NCBI GenBank assembly: GCA_002746395.1
Contig: NVXA01000002.1
Coordinates: 335,646 to 343,117 of the forward strand
Reading direction: 5' to 3'
Length of the DNA stretch: 7,472 nt
Source of the DNA: Paracoccaceae bacterium
Lineage (GTDB): Bacteria > Pseudomonadota > Alphaproteobacteria > Rhodobacterales > Rhodobacteraceae
The position numbers were made by a program, and so were the translations under genes. Position 1 is the first letter of the stretch. Every line of letters begins with the position of its first letter. This document shows positions 1 to 5,344 of this stretch, one piece after another. Under the pieces are notes generated by a model. That model did not search any database and was not told where the DNA came from. It was given only the letters and a program-made list of their open reading frames with translations.

Positions 1-408
1 GCCAAGACGGAATTCAAACATCTGGAACATTACTACTTCCACAACTGCCTTTATGAAGGTGTGTGGAAGGACAATACCCGCCGTTGGACAGACCAAATCC
101 CCACGTGGGATGTGCTGCACACTTACGGGTCTGATTACAAATGTATCTTTGTCGGCGACGCCGCGATGTCCCCTTATGAAATCGCTTACAGAGGCGGCGC
201 GAACGAGCATTATAACGAAGAAGCCGGGGAAACTTGGTTAAACCGTGCCCGCGAACAATGGCCTGACCACATCTGGATAAACCCGACGCAGCAGGATTAT
301 TGGCAATATACCCACTCCATCGGTATGATCCGCGAGATATTTCAAAACCGCATGTTCCCGATGACCCTGAAAGGGATCGAGGGGGCAATGAAGGAGCTGG
401 GCCGATGA
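1..408 (+). CDS. CoxE-type VWA-domain protein, C-terminal part (5' end outside window)
   Basis: The reading frame is open from base 1 and ends at TGA 406-408, giving the last 135 residues of a longer protein. The visible part is rich in aromatic residues and includes FVGDAAMSPYEIAYRGG, then WINP...YWQYTHSIGMIREIF and a final PMTLKGIEGAMKEL. I recognise this arrangement from the C-terminus of CoxE-like von Willebrand A proteins (COG3825 type); the metal-ion-dependent adhesion site would start upstream of the window. Family knowledge: these proteins usually work with a MoxR AAA+ ATPase in maturing or remodelling enzyme complexes, as CoxD/CoxE do for CO dehydrogenase. A moxR gene just upstream is therefore likely but not visible. 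The stop overlaps the next start as ATGA (405-408), so the two genes are probably translationally coupled. The family call is fairly secure; the client protein is unknown. Confidence 0.8.
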   Translation, partial: AKTEFKHLEHYYFHNCLYEGVWKDNTRRWTDQIPTWDVLHTYGSDYKCIFVGDAAMSPYEIAYRGGANEHYNEEAGETWLNRAREQWPDHIWINPTQQDYWQYTHSIGMIREIFQNRMFPMTLKGIEGAMKELGR

Positions 409-737
409 AGAAACTATGGAGCGATCATAAACTTCTGGTACTGGGGTTTCTGGCCGCACTGATACTGACCAGTATGTTGTTCGTACGCTTTATTGCCGAC
501 GTGGTTTATTGGCCCCAGCATCAAGACCAAACGATCTCTGGCTGGATGACCGTTGGCTATGTCGCGCATTCTTATGACGTAGATAAAGACAAGCTGGTCG
601 AGGCCTTGGGAATCGAGACAAATTTGCGTCGCCATTTGACATTGACAGCCATCGCGGACAGCCAAGACAGGCCATTGCCTGAACTGCGCAACGCCCTGTT
701 GAAGGTCATCATTGATCAGCGTGCAGCCCGTGACTGA
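405..737 (+). CDS. Small membrane-anchored protein with duplicated helical motif
   Basis: This is a 110-residue protein. I chose ATG 405 because it overlaps the upstream stop as ATGA and places a charged MKKLWSDHK stretch before a single hydrophobic segment (about residues 10-33). An in-frame ATG at 300 lies inside the upstream gene and would add 35 hydrophilic residues, so I reject it. After the membrane anchor comes a soluble domain, likely periplasmic. It contains two ungapped copies of a roughly 21-residue motif 30 residues apart: 48-68 (MTVGYVAHSYDV...) and 78-98 (LTLTAIADSQDR...). Thr, Ala, Ser, Asp, Leu, Ala and Leu are identical at matching positions. The pattern recalls short helix-turn-helix-like segments beside membrane anchors in some redox or Fe-S proteins, but I cannot name a family. 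Its position between a VWA protein and a DedA protein suggests an envelope accessory role (inference). There is no Cys, and the only His residues (8, 39, 55, 77) are isolated, so a metal or heme site is not evident. Confidence 0.8.
   Translation: MKKLWSDHKLLVLGFLAALILTSMLFVRFIADVVYWPQHQDQTISGWMTVGYVAHSYDVDKDKLVEALGIETNLRRHLTLTAIADSQDRPLPELRNALLKVIIDQRAARD
701..705 (+). promoter_or_regulatory. Shine-Dalgarno sequence supporting a TTG start
   Basis: GAAGG lies 6 nt before TTG 712, inside the coding region of the preceding small membrane protein. The alternative GTG starts at 721 and 730 would be 15 or more nt away and have no purine-rich site of their own. This decides the start in favour of TTG 712. 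Confidence 0.5.
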
Positions 738-1341
738 AACCATCCTCGCCCTTGTACCCACCTATGGGTTGCCGTTTTTATTCGGCATTGCGGTTCTGGC
801 CGCATCGGGTGTGCCTGTGTCCAGCAGTCTTGCCTTGTTGGTGACCGGCGCGTTCATCCAGATCGGAGAGCTTGAATTAACGCAATCTTTCCTTGTCGCG
901 CTGGCGGGGGCCGTGATCGGCGACCAGATTGGATATCAGATCGGGCTTCACGCGGGCAATGCCGTAGAAGAACGCCTTGTCCGAAAACCCAAACGGGCGG
1001 CGCAAATACTGCGGGCCAAAGAGTTTATCGACCGTTTCGGCGGGGTTGGCGTATTTCTGACCCGCTGGTTGCTGGCCCCGATCGGCCCGATCACCAACAT
1101 CATTTGCGGGGCCAGTGACATGCGCTGGCTGCGATTTACCATTTGGGATTTCTTTGGCGAGGTCCTGTGGGTCACGATTTATATCGGTGCTGGCTACATG
1201 TTCAGCGGCAACCTTGAAGAAATCGCAACCCTAATGGGCGAGGCAAGCTGGCTGTTAATCGCGGCACTAGTGGCGCTGGGCATGGGCATCCGCCTTCTGG
1301 TGGTACTGCGGCAGCACCGGAATGAAGCAAAAAAAGCATGA
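712..1341 (+). CDS. DedA/VTT-family membrane protein
   Basis: This is a 209-residue polytopic inner-membrane protein of the DedA (VTT/SNARE-associated) family. Members are thought to move lipids such as undecaprenyl phosphate across the membrane or to maintain membrane energetics. Visible family features are a hydrophobic hairpin at about 18-50 with an SGVPVSSSLALLVTGA loop, GDQIGYQIG at 70-78, and a conserved arginine loop FLTRWLLAPIGPITN (115-129). This is followed by CGASDMRWLRF, a D-FFGE-W stretch and a final transmembrane helix (about 178-198) with a basic tail. The length is normal for the family. The acidic residues usually flanking the first re-entrant loop are absent here (Ala30, Ala31, Ser37-Ser39). 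The likely start is TTG 712, with GTG 721 or 730 possible. It overlaps the upstream gene by 26 nt and the P450 gene by 4 nt (ATGA at 1338-1341). The substrate is unknown. Confidence 0.88.
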   Translation: MISVQPVTETILALVPTYGLPFLFGIAVLAASGVPVSSSLALLVTGAFIQIGELELTQSFLVALAGAVIGDQIGYQIGLHAGNAVEERLVRKPKRAAQILRAKEFIDRFGGVGVFLTRWLLAPIGPITNIICGASDMRWLRFTIWDFFGEVLWVTIYIGAGYMFSGNLEEIATLMGEASWLLIAALVALGMGIRLLVVLRQHRNEAKKA

Positions 1342-2492
1342 GCAACGCCCCGGTTTTCAACATAGACCCTGCGGCTTTTTGGGCAAACCCTTACCCCGCT
1401 TTGGAAAAAATGCGCGCCGTTGGCCCATTGGTTTATGTGCCACAGTTTGATCGCACAATGTTCGTAAAGCGTGACGAAATCGTTAACGCCGAACCGAAGG
1501 TCGAGGTGTTCAGTTCCGAACAGCCAGAGGGGTTGATGGCCCGCCTTCTGGGGCAAAACCTGATGCGACGCGATGGGGAAGCGCATAAAATTGAACGCAA
1601 AGCGTTGTTCCCGTGTATCTCGCCCAAGACTGCACGAGACCACTGGACCGCGATTTTCAAAACCGAGGCCGAGACGATATTGGCGGAACTGATCCCCAAA
1701 GGTTCGGCTGATCTGTTTATGGAATACGCCACCCGCTTGTCCGCGCAATGCCTGATCAAGATCACAGGATTAGAGACCGCGACGTGGCAGGAAATGGACA
1801 TCTGGTCACAAGCGATGATCGACGGGATTGCGAATTATACGGGCGATGCGGAAGTCGAGGCGCGGTGCAATGCCGCCACCGCCGCCGTTGACGCAGCGAT
1901 TGATGCCATGCTGCCGAATGCGGGGCAAAAATCGTTTGATATGATCAGCGTGATGCTGGCGGCAGGACTGTCCGAGGAAAGCATCCGCGCCAATATCAAG
2001 CTGACGATCACAGGTGGGCAAAACGAACCGCGCGATGTGATCGCCGGCGCGATCTGGGCGCTGCTGACCCACCCCGAACAATTGGCGATGGTGCGGGCAG
2101 GTGATGCCAGCTGGATGCAGGTCTTCGAAGAATTCGTGCGCTGGCTAAGCCCCATCGGTATGTCGCCGCGCATCATTGCACAGGAACACCGGATCGGGGA
2201 TGTGACGCTTGATAAGGGCGACAACATCTTCTTTATGCTTGGGTCTGCCAATCGTGACGAGGGGTATTTCAAAAACCCCGATCGTTTTGATATTACCCGC
2301 GACGCGGGCAAACATATCGCCTTTGGGGCAGGTCCGCATTTTTGCGCCGGCGCGTGGATCAGCAAAGCGATGGTTGCCGATGTGGCGTTGCCCATGTTGT
2401 TTGACACCATGCCGGACCTGCGCACAGTCGGTGATGTGCGCATTGGTGGCTGGGCGTTTCGCGGCATCCTGAATTTGCCTTGCGCGTGGTAG
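1338..2492 (+). CDS. Cytochrome P450 (soluble bacterial type)
   Basis: This is a 384-residue soluble P450 monooxygenase, close to the usual bacterial length of about 390-410. Landmarks in order are a helix-C D-G-E-A-H-K-I-E-R segment (79-87, His83 and Arg87 for heme propionates), an I-helix GGQNEPRD (226-233), and the ExxR pair Glu265/Arg268 (EEFVRW). Next come ANRDE...FKNPDRFDITRD (304-322), the heme loop FGAGPHFCAG (329-338) with Cys336 as thiolate ligand, and a terminal FRGILNLP typical of the last beta hairpin. The usual acid-alcohol pair of the I-helix is altered: Glu230 is followed by Pro231 and not Thr. There is no transmembrane anchor, so it should depend on separate ferredoxin and reductase partners, none of which is encoded here. 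The substrate cannot be read from the sequence. The start at 1338 overlaps the DedA stop as ATGA and has little Shine-Dalgarno character, which suggests coupling. Confidence 0.95.
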   Translation: MSNAPVFNIDPAAFWANPYPALEKMRAVGPLVYVPQFDRTMFVKRDEIVNAEPKVEVFSSEQPEGLMARLLGQNLMRRDGEAHKIERKALFPCISPKTARDHWTAIFKTEAETILAELIPKGSADLFMEYATRLSAQCLIKITGLETATWQEMDIWSQAMIDGIANYTGDAEVEARCNAATAAVDAAIDAMLPNAGQKSFDMISVMLAAGLSEESIRANIKLTITGGQNEPRDVIAGAIWALLTHPEQLAMVRAGDASWMQVFEEFVRWLSPIGMSPRIIAQEHRIGDVTLDKGDNIFFMLGSANRDEGYFKNPDRFDITRDAGKHIAFGAGPHFCAGAWISKAMVADVALPMLFDTMPDLRTVGDVRIGGWAFRGILNLPCAW

Positions 2493-2514
2493 GCCCACGC
2501 CCCATATATACCCC

Positions 2515-3204
2515 ATGATACGTTTTGCCCCCATCCTGTTGGCCATCATTATCGCCGTCGTTATGTTCAAGGTTTCCGCTTGGCGCAGTGGCCGGAACCT
2601 TGATGCACAATCAACGCCGCTGAAAGATCCGGCGTTGTTGGCGTTAACCAAACGCATGGCCGCGCAGCTGGATTTGCCGAACCTTAAGGTTCACATCTAT
2701 GAAATTGACCCGATCAACGGGCTGGCCGCCGCCGACGGGCGGATTTTTATCACGCGCGGGTTTATGAACAAATACCGTGACGGGATCGTTGATGCCGAAG
2801 AACTGGCGAGCGTGATTGCGCATGAACTTGGCCACGTAGCACTTGGCCATTCCAAACGCCGGATGCTGGATTTTGCCGGGGCCAATGCGGCGCGGATTAT
2901 ATTGATGACGGTGGTGGGCCGGTTGATCCCGTTTGTGGGGGTCTATCTGGTTAATGCGCTGATTTCGATGTTCACGGCCACGCTTTCGCGCAAAGATGAA
3001 TACGAGGCGGATGCCTATGCCTCTGCGCTGTTAACCAAGTCCGGCATCGGGGTTGCTCCGCAGATCGCGATGTTCCAGAAACTCGATTATCTAGCTGGCA
3101 AGGTTGACGGCGGCGGGCAATTGGCATGGCTGATGAGCCATCCGGCAACCAACGACCGCATCGCCGCTATTCGCGCCCTTGAAGCGAAGTGGAAGGGCGC
3201 CTAG
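2515..3204 (+). CDS. Membrane-anchored M48-family zinc metalloprotease
   Basis: This is a 229-residue protein with an N-terminal signal anchor (residues 3-20), so the protease domain is probably periplasmic. It has the gluzincin motif HELGH (103-107), followed by GHSKRR. A second hydrophobic stretch lies at about 128-153, then the SRKDEYEADAYAS block (158-170) that supplies the third zinc-ligand glutamate, and a SHPATNDRIAAI block (208-219), all in M48 (HtpX/BepA/LoiP-like) order. It is shorter than HtpX (about 290 residues) and has no TPR region like BepA, so a small quality-control protease is likely. It begins 22 nt after the P450 stop and probably belongs to the same transcript. There is no Shine-Dalgarno sequence before ATG 2515. 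I keep this start because the next in-frame ATG (2563) would cut into the anchor and also lacks a ribosome-binding site. The stop TAG 3202-3204 shares the CTAG with the opposing gene. Confidence 0.92.
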   Translation: MIRFAPILLAIIIAVVMFKVSAWRSGRNLDAQSTPLKDPALLALTKRMAAQLDLPNLKVHIYEIDPINGLAAADGRIFITRGFMNKYRDGIVDAEELASVIAHELGHVALGHSKRRMLDFAGANAARIILMTVVGRLIPFVGVYLVNALISMFTATLSRKDEYEADAYASALLTKSGIGVAPQIAMFQKLDYLAGKVDGGGQLAWLMSHPATNDRIAAIRALEAKWKGA

Positions 3205-3767
3205 CTTTCCTCGCCAAATGCGGCTTCAAGGAATTTTCCCATGCGTGGCAATCCGGTACGTTTCAACAACGGACGTATCAGTTGCGGGCGGCCCGATGCC
3301 TGAACGGCGCGGGCTTGAACCTTGCGGCCAACCGCCAGCATATCGACAGGGCTGTTTTCATCTTGCGCGAATTCCATCAAGAAACCGTCGGGTTCGCGGC
3401 GAATAATATCATGACGCGCCAGTGTTTTCGTCGGGAAATCTTTGAGGTTTCGGGTCAGCAGAAAATCTGCCTCCCCTGCAATCGCAGCGGCTAAAACGTG
3501 GCGGTCGTTGCGGTCTGGCAGGGACAATGTCTCAATCACATCCGCGTCGGTTTGCACCATCGCGGTTGGCCAACTCGCCTTTAGCAACGCGATTTCAACG
3601 CCCGCAATTCCACCGACTTCAAAATCGGCGCGCCCTGCAGCGTGACGCCATTCTTCCAGAATTTTGTCGGACCAAAGCGGAGTGAAACCGCCTAACGCGG
3701 CGGTCTCCATCAACATTTCGCGCATCACTGTTGGAAAAATGATGCAGGCATCCATCAGAACGCGCAT
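3201..3767 (-). CDS. PIN-domain protein (RSP_2648-like)
   Basis: This is a 188-residue protein with an N-terminal PIN nuclease fold. The acidic residues expected around the metal site are visible: Asp6 (MRVLMDACIIFP), Glu38/Glu39 (ILEEWRH), Asp85/Asp88 (LPDRNDRHVLAAAI) and Asp101 (GEADFLLTRNLKDFP, with Thr105 and Asn107). PIN domains cut single-stranded RNA using Mg2+ or Mn2+. The protein is clearly longer than VapC toxins (about 130 residues) and has a basic C-terminal extension of roughly 65 residues; no antitoxin-like gene adjoins it, so toxin action is unlikely. It follows the rRNA methyltransferase through a TAATG overlap (stop 3769-3767, start 3767-3765), which implies co-translation. 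I recall this pairing as conserved in Rhodobacteraceae (RSP_2647/RSP_2648 families), from memory only. A role in RNA processing or ribosome-linked RNA metabolism is inferred from the partner gene. Confidence 0.85.
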   Translation of the reverse strand: MRVLMDACIIFPTVMREMLMETAALGGFTPLWSDKILEEWRHAAGRADFEVGGIAGVEIALLKASWPTAMVQTDADVIETLSLPDRNDRHVLAAAIAGEADFLLTRNLKDFPTKTLARHDIIRREPDGFLMEFAQDENSPVDMLAVGRKVQARAVQASGRPQLIRPLLKRTGLPRMGKFLEAAFGEES

Positions 3768-4966
3768 TAATCCAGCCTTAAGAAGATGGCTTTAAGGTAG
3801 GACGTTTCTGCCAAGTACGGGTGTGTCGGGTGGTCGGGGCCAGCCTGCCCTGTCCAAACAATCTGCCCTTTGCGCCCTGCCTTGCCCACACCGCGCAGGC
3901 TGATTTCGCGAAAGCGCGACAGATCAGCGGAATGCGAACACGAACAAAGCACGAGGTATCCACCGGGCTCTACCAGATTTGCACCAAGACGCGCGATGCG
4001 TTCATAGGCGCGAAGGCCCGCTTCCAGTGCTTGTTTGGAGGGTGCGAACGCGGGTGGGTCGCAGACGACGACACCAAAGGAACGTTTTTCGTTGCCCATA
4101 GCGATCATCGTGTCGAATGCATCACCTTTCAGGGTTTCGAATTTGTCAGCAACACCCGTCGCTTCGGCCCCTTTTGCGGCCAATTCCAACGCAGGCGCGG
4201 AACCGTCAATCGCCAGCGCACTGTTCGCCCCGTTCGCCAAAGCCGCCAGAGAGAACCCGCCGACATGGCTGAACACATCCAGAATGGTTTTGCCTTTGGC
4301 AAGGTTCGCCGTGAACGCGTGGTTGGGGCGTTGATCGTAAAACAGGCCGGTTTTCTGGCCGCCCATGAGGTCCGCCATATAAGTGGCACCGTTCATTGGC
4401 ACAGGGATAAGATCGTTGATTTCACCGCGAAGAACGATGGTTTCCTCATTGAGGCCTTCCAACGTGCGCGCACGGCCATTGGCGTTTTTCAGAACGTTAA
4501 CGATACCTGTGACATCGCAAAGGGCGGTGACGATATCGTCAATGCGGGCGTCCGCCCAAGCTGCGTTCGGCTGGATCACGGCGGTATCACCGAAACGGTC
4601 GATGATAACGCCAGGCATGCCGTCTGCTTCGGCGTGGATCAGGCGATAGAAGGGGGCGTCGAACAGGGTTTCGCGCAGCTCGAACGCGCGGCGTATACGG
4701 TTTGTAAACCACTCCACGTTAATGTCGGCCTCTAGGTCCGTGTCCAGCACGCGGGCGATGATTTTGGAGTTGGCGTTGAAAGCAGCCAGCGCAATCGGTT
4801 TGCGTTCTTTATCCTGCACCTCGACGATACTGCCGGCAGGGATCGCTTTGGTGCGACGGTCCAGAACCAGTTGGTCGGAGAACACCCAAGGCGCGCCGAA
4901 GCGCAGGCGCTGGGCGTTGGTTTTGGGTAAAAGGCGAATTACGGGGCGTGTTTGAATATCTGTCAT
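3767..4966 (-). CDS. RlmI-like class I SAM-dependent rRNA methyltransferase (RSP_2647-like)
   Basis: This is a 399-residue protein, almost the size of E. coli RlmI (396), which makes m5C1962 in 23S rRNA. It has an N-terminal PUA-like RNA-binding domain (about 1-75, containing GAPWVFSDQ and NANSKIIARVL). A linker block RLIHAEADGMPGVIIDRFG (108-126) follows, then GQKTGLFYDQR (203-213). The Rossmann SAM-binding motif DVFSHVGGFSLAALANGA (230-247) comes next, with an acidic Asp254, Asp282 in GDAFD, the DPPAFAPSK motif (303-311), and a CSCSH motif (341-345) that would provide the catalytic cysteine. The C-terminus has the family-typical GPDHPTHPYLAETSYLKAIFLRL. I leave the gene symbol blank because the exact target nucleotide is not proven. 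A Shine-Dalgarno sequence AGAGGG lies 5 nt before ATG 4966. The stop overlaps the PIN-protein start by one base. Confidence 0.9.
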   Translation of the reverse strand: MTDIQTRPVIRLLPKTNAQRLRFGAPWVFSDQLVLDRRTKAIPAGSIVEVQDKERKPIALAAFNANSKIIARVLDTDLEADINVEWFTNRIRRAFELRETLFDAPFYRLIHAEADGMPGVIIDRFGDTAVIQPNAAWADARIDDIVTALCDVTGIVNVLKNANGRARTLEGLNEETIVLRGEINDLIPVPMNGATYMADLMGGQKTGLFYDQRPNHAFTANLAKGKTILDVFSHVGGFSLAALANGANSALAIDGSAPALELAAKGAEATGVADKFETLKGDAFDTMIAMGNEKRSFGVVVCDPPAFAPSKQALEAGLRAYERIARLGANLVEPGGYLVLCSCSHSADLSRFREISLRGVGKAGRKGQIVWTGQAGPDHPTHPYLAETSYLKAIFLRLD

Positions 4967-4970
4967 GTGG

Positions 4971-4977
4971 TCCCTCT
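4971..4977 (-). promoter_or_regulatory. Shine-Dalgarno sequence of the methyltransferase gene
   Basis: On the minus strand AGAGGGA stands 4-5 nt before ATG 4966. It fixes the start of the methyltransferase and shows that the gene can be translated independently of the small gene before it. Confidence 0.7.
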
Positions 4978-4993
4978 AACCTGTGTTGCGCGC

Positions 4994-5023
4994 AAAAAAA
5001 AGGGCTGTCATGCAGACAGCCCT
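4994..5023 (-). terminator. Rho-independent terminator after the 56-residue gene
   Basis: Read on the minus strand, a perfect 9-bp stem AGGGCTGTC / GACAGCCCT (plus coordinates 5015-5023 and 5001-5009) with a 5-nt loop TGCAT is followed directly by a run of eight T (5001-4994). There is no T tract after the hairpin on the plus strand, so it acts for minus-strand transcription. It begins 24 nt after the stop of the small gene and ends 27 nt before the methyltransferase start. Confidence 0.9.
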
Positions 5024-5047
5024 AGTCTTGGGAGAAAACTTTGGGGT

Positions 5048-5218
5048 TTAGGCGTGCGCAGGGCGCGAAAATGCGGCAATAGCGCGGTGCAAAAGGTTTG
5101 CCATGAACGATGTGAACGCCTTAGAGCCGTTACGCATCGCTTCGGCGCGCAAAACATGTGCCTTTGCCTCGTAAGCGCGGATTTCACCTAAGCTTAGCTG
5201 GTGTGTTTCGTTTGTCAT
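5048..5218 (-). CDS. Small 56-residue protein (possibly RSP_7527-like)
   Basis: This is a short gene of 57 codons from ATG 5218 to TAA 5050-5048. The product begins MTNETHQLSLGEIRAYEAKA, continues with HVLRAEAMRNGSKAF and ends RAIAAFSRPAHA. It looks like one long amphipathic helix, basic toward the C-terminus, without a signal peptide and without Cys or other catalytic motifs. The LRAEAMRxG motif (23-31) recalls small conserved Rhodobacterales proteins, which I tentatively associate with the RSP_7527 family from memory. Evidence that it is real: a strong Shine-Dalgarno AGGAG 8 nt before the ATG, an intrinsic terminator 24 nt after the stop on the same strand, and no other gene in the 378-nt space between soxG and the methyltransferase gene. 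The function is unknown; binding to RNA, membrane or a protein partner are all possible. Confidence 0.78.
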   Translation of the reverse strand: MTNETHQLSLGEIRAYEAKAHVLRAEAMRNGSKAFTSFMANLLHRAIAAFSRPAHA

Positions 5219-5226
5219 GTCATTTG

Positions 5227-5231
5227 CTCCT
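5227..5231 (-). promoter_or_regulatory. Shine-Dalgarno sequence of the 56-residue gene
   Basis: AGGAG on the minus strand, 8 nt before ATG 5218. It is the best ribosome-binding site in the window and supports the small gene as coding. Confidence 0.7.
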
Positions 5232-5317
5232 ATGCGTTATAAAGGTCAGCGTTGCTGCCTTAACCTGAACGTAACATAGGTGCGCGGAACGGATTGCACA
5301 TCAGACAATGAAAGATT

Positions 5318-5341
5318 GCCGATATGCACCGTTTGCATGGC
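5318..5341 (-). terminator. Possible weak terminator after soxG
   Basis: Four nt after the soxG stop the minus strand can fold GCC-ATGCA, loop AACGG, TGCAT-(ATC bulge)-GGC, followed by AATCTTTCATTG. The stem is imperfect and the T tract poor, so this may be a weak or factor-assisted terminator, an RNA 3'-end stabiliser, or chance. It is the only hairpin directly after soxG. Confidence 0.3.
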
Positions 5342-5344
5342 TTG

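Noticed and set aside
1835..2467. Minus-strand open frame of 210 codons within the P450 gene
   Set aside because: Antisense shadow of a gene carrying all P450 motifs. The product is rich in Ser, Pro and Ile without domain structure.
3201..3767. PIN protein as a VapC-type toxin
   Set aside because: It is too long, has no small antitoxin gene before it, and is instead coupled to an rRNA methyltransferase.
3821..4735. Long plus-strand open frame of 304 codons opposite the methyltransferase gene
   Set aside because: It is exactly antisense to a gene with complete family motifs, and its translation is low in complexity order with no recognisable domain. It is a codon-bias shadow.
4952..5191. Plus-strand open frame of 79 codons through the 4967-5218 gap
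   Set aside because: It crosses the terminator hairpin and lies opposite the better supported 56-codon gene. Its translation is Cys- and Arg-rich with no family character.
5236..5241. TATAAC on the minus strand as a -10 box for the 56-residue gene
   Set aside because: Transcription would start within the Shine-Dalgarno sequence, and no good -35 hexamer stands 16-18 nt upstream. A promoter is needed somewhere in 5219-5344 but I cannot place it with confidence.
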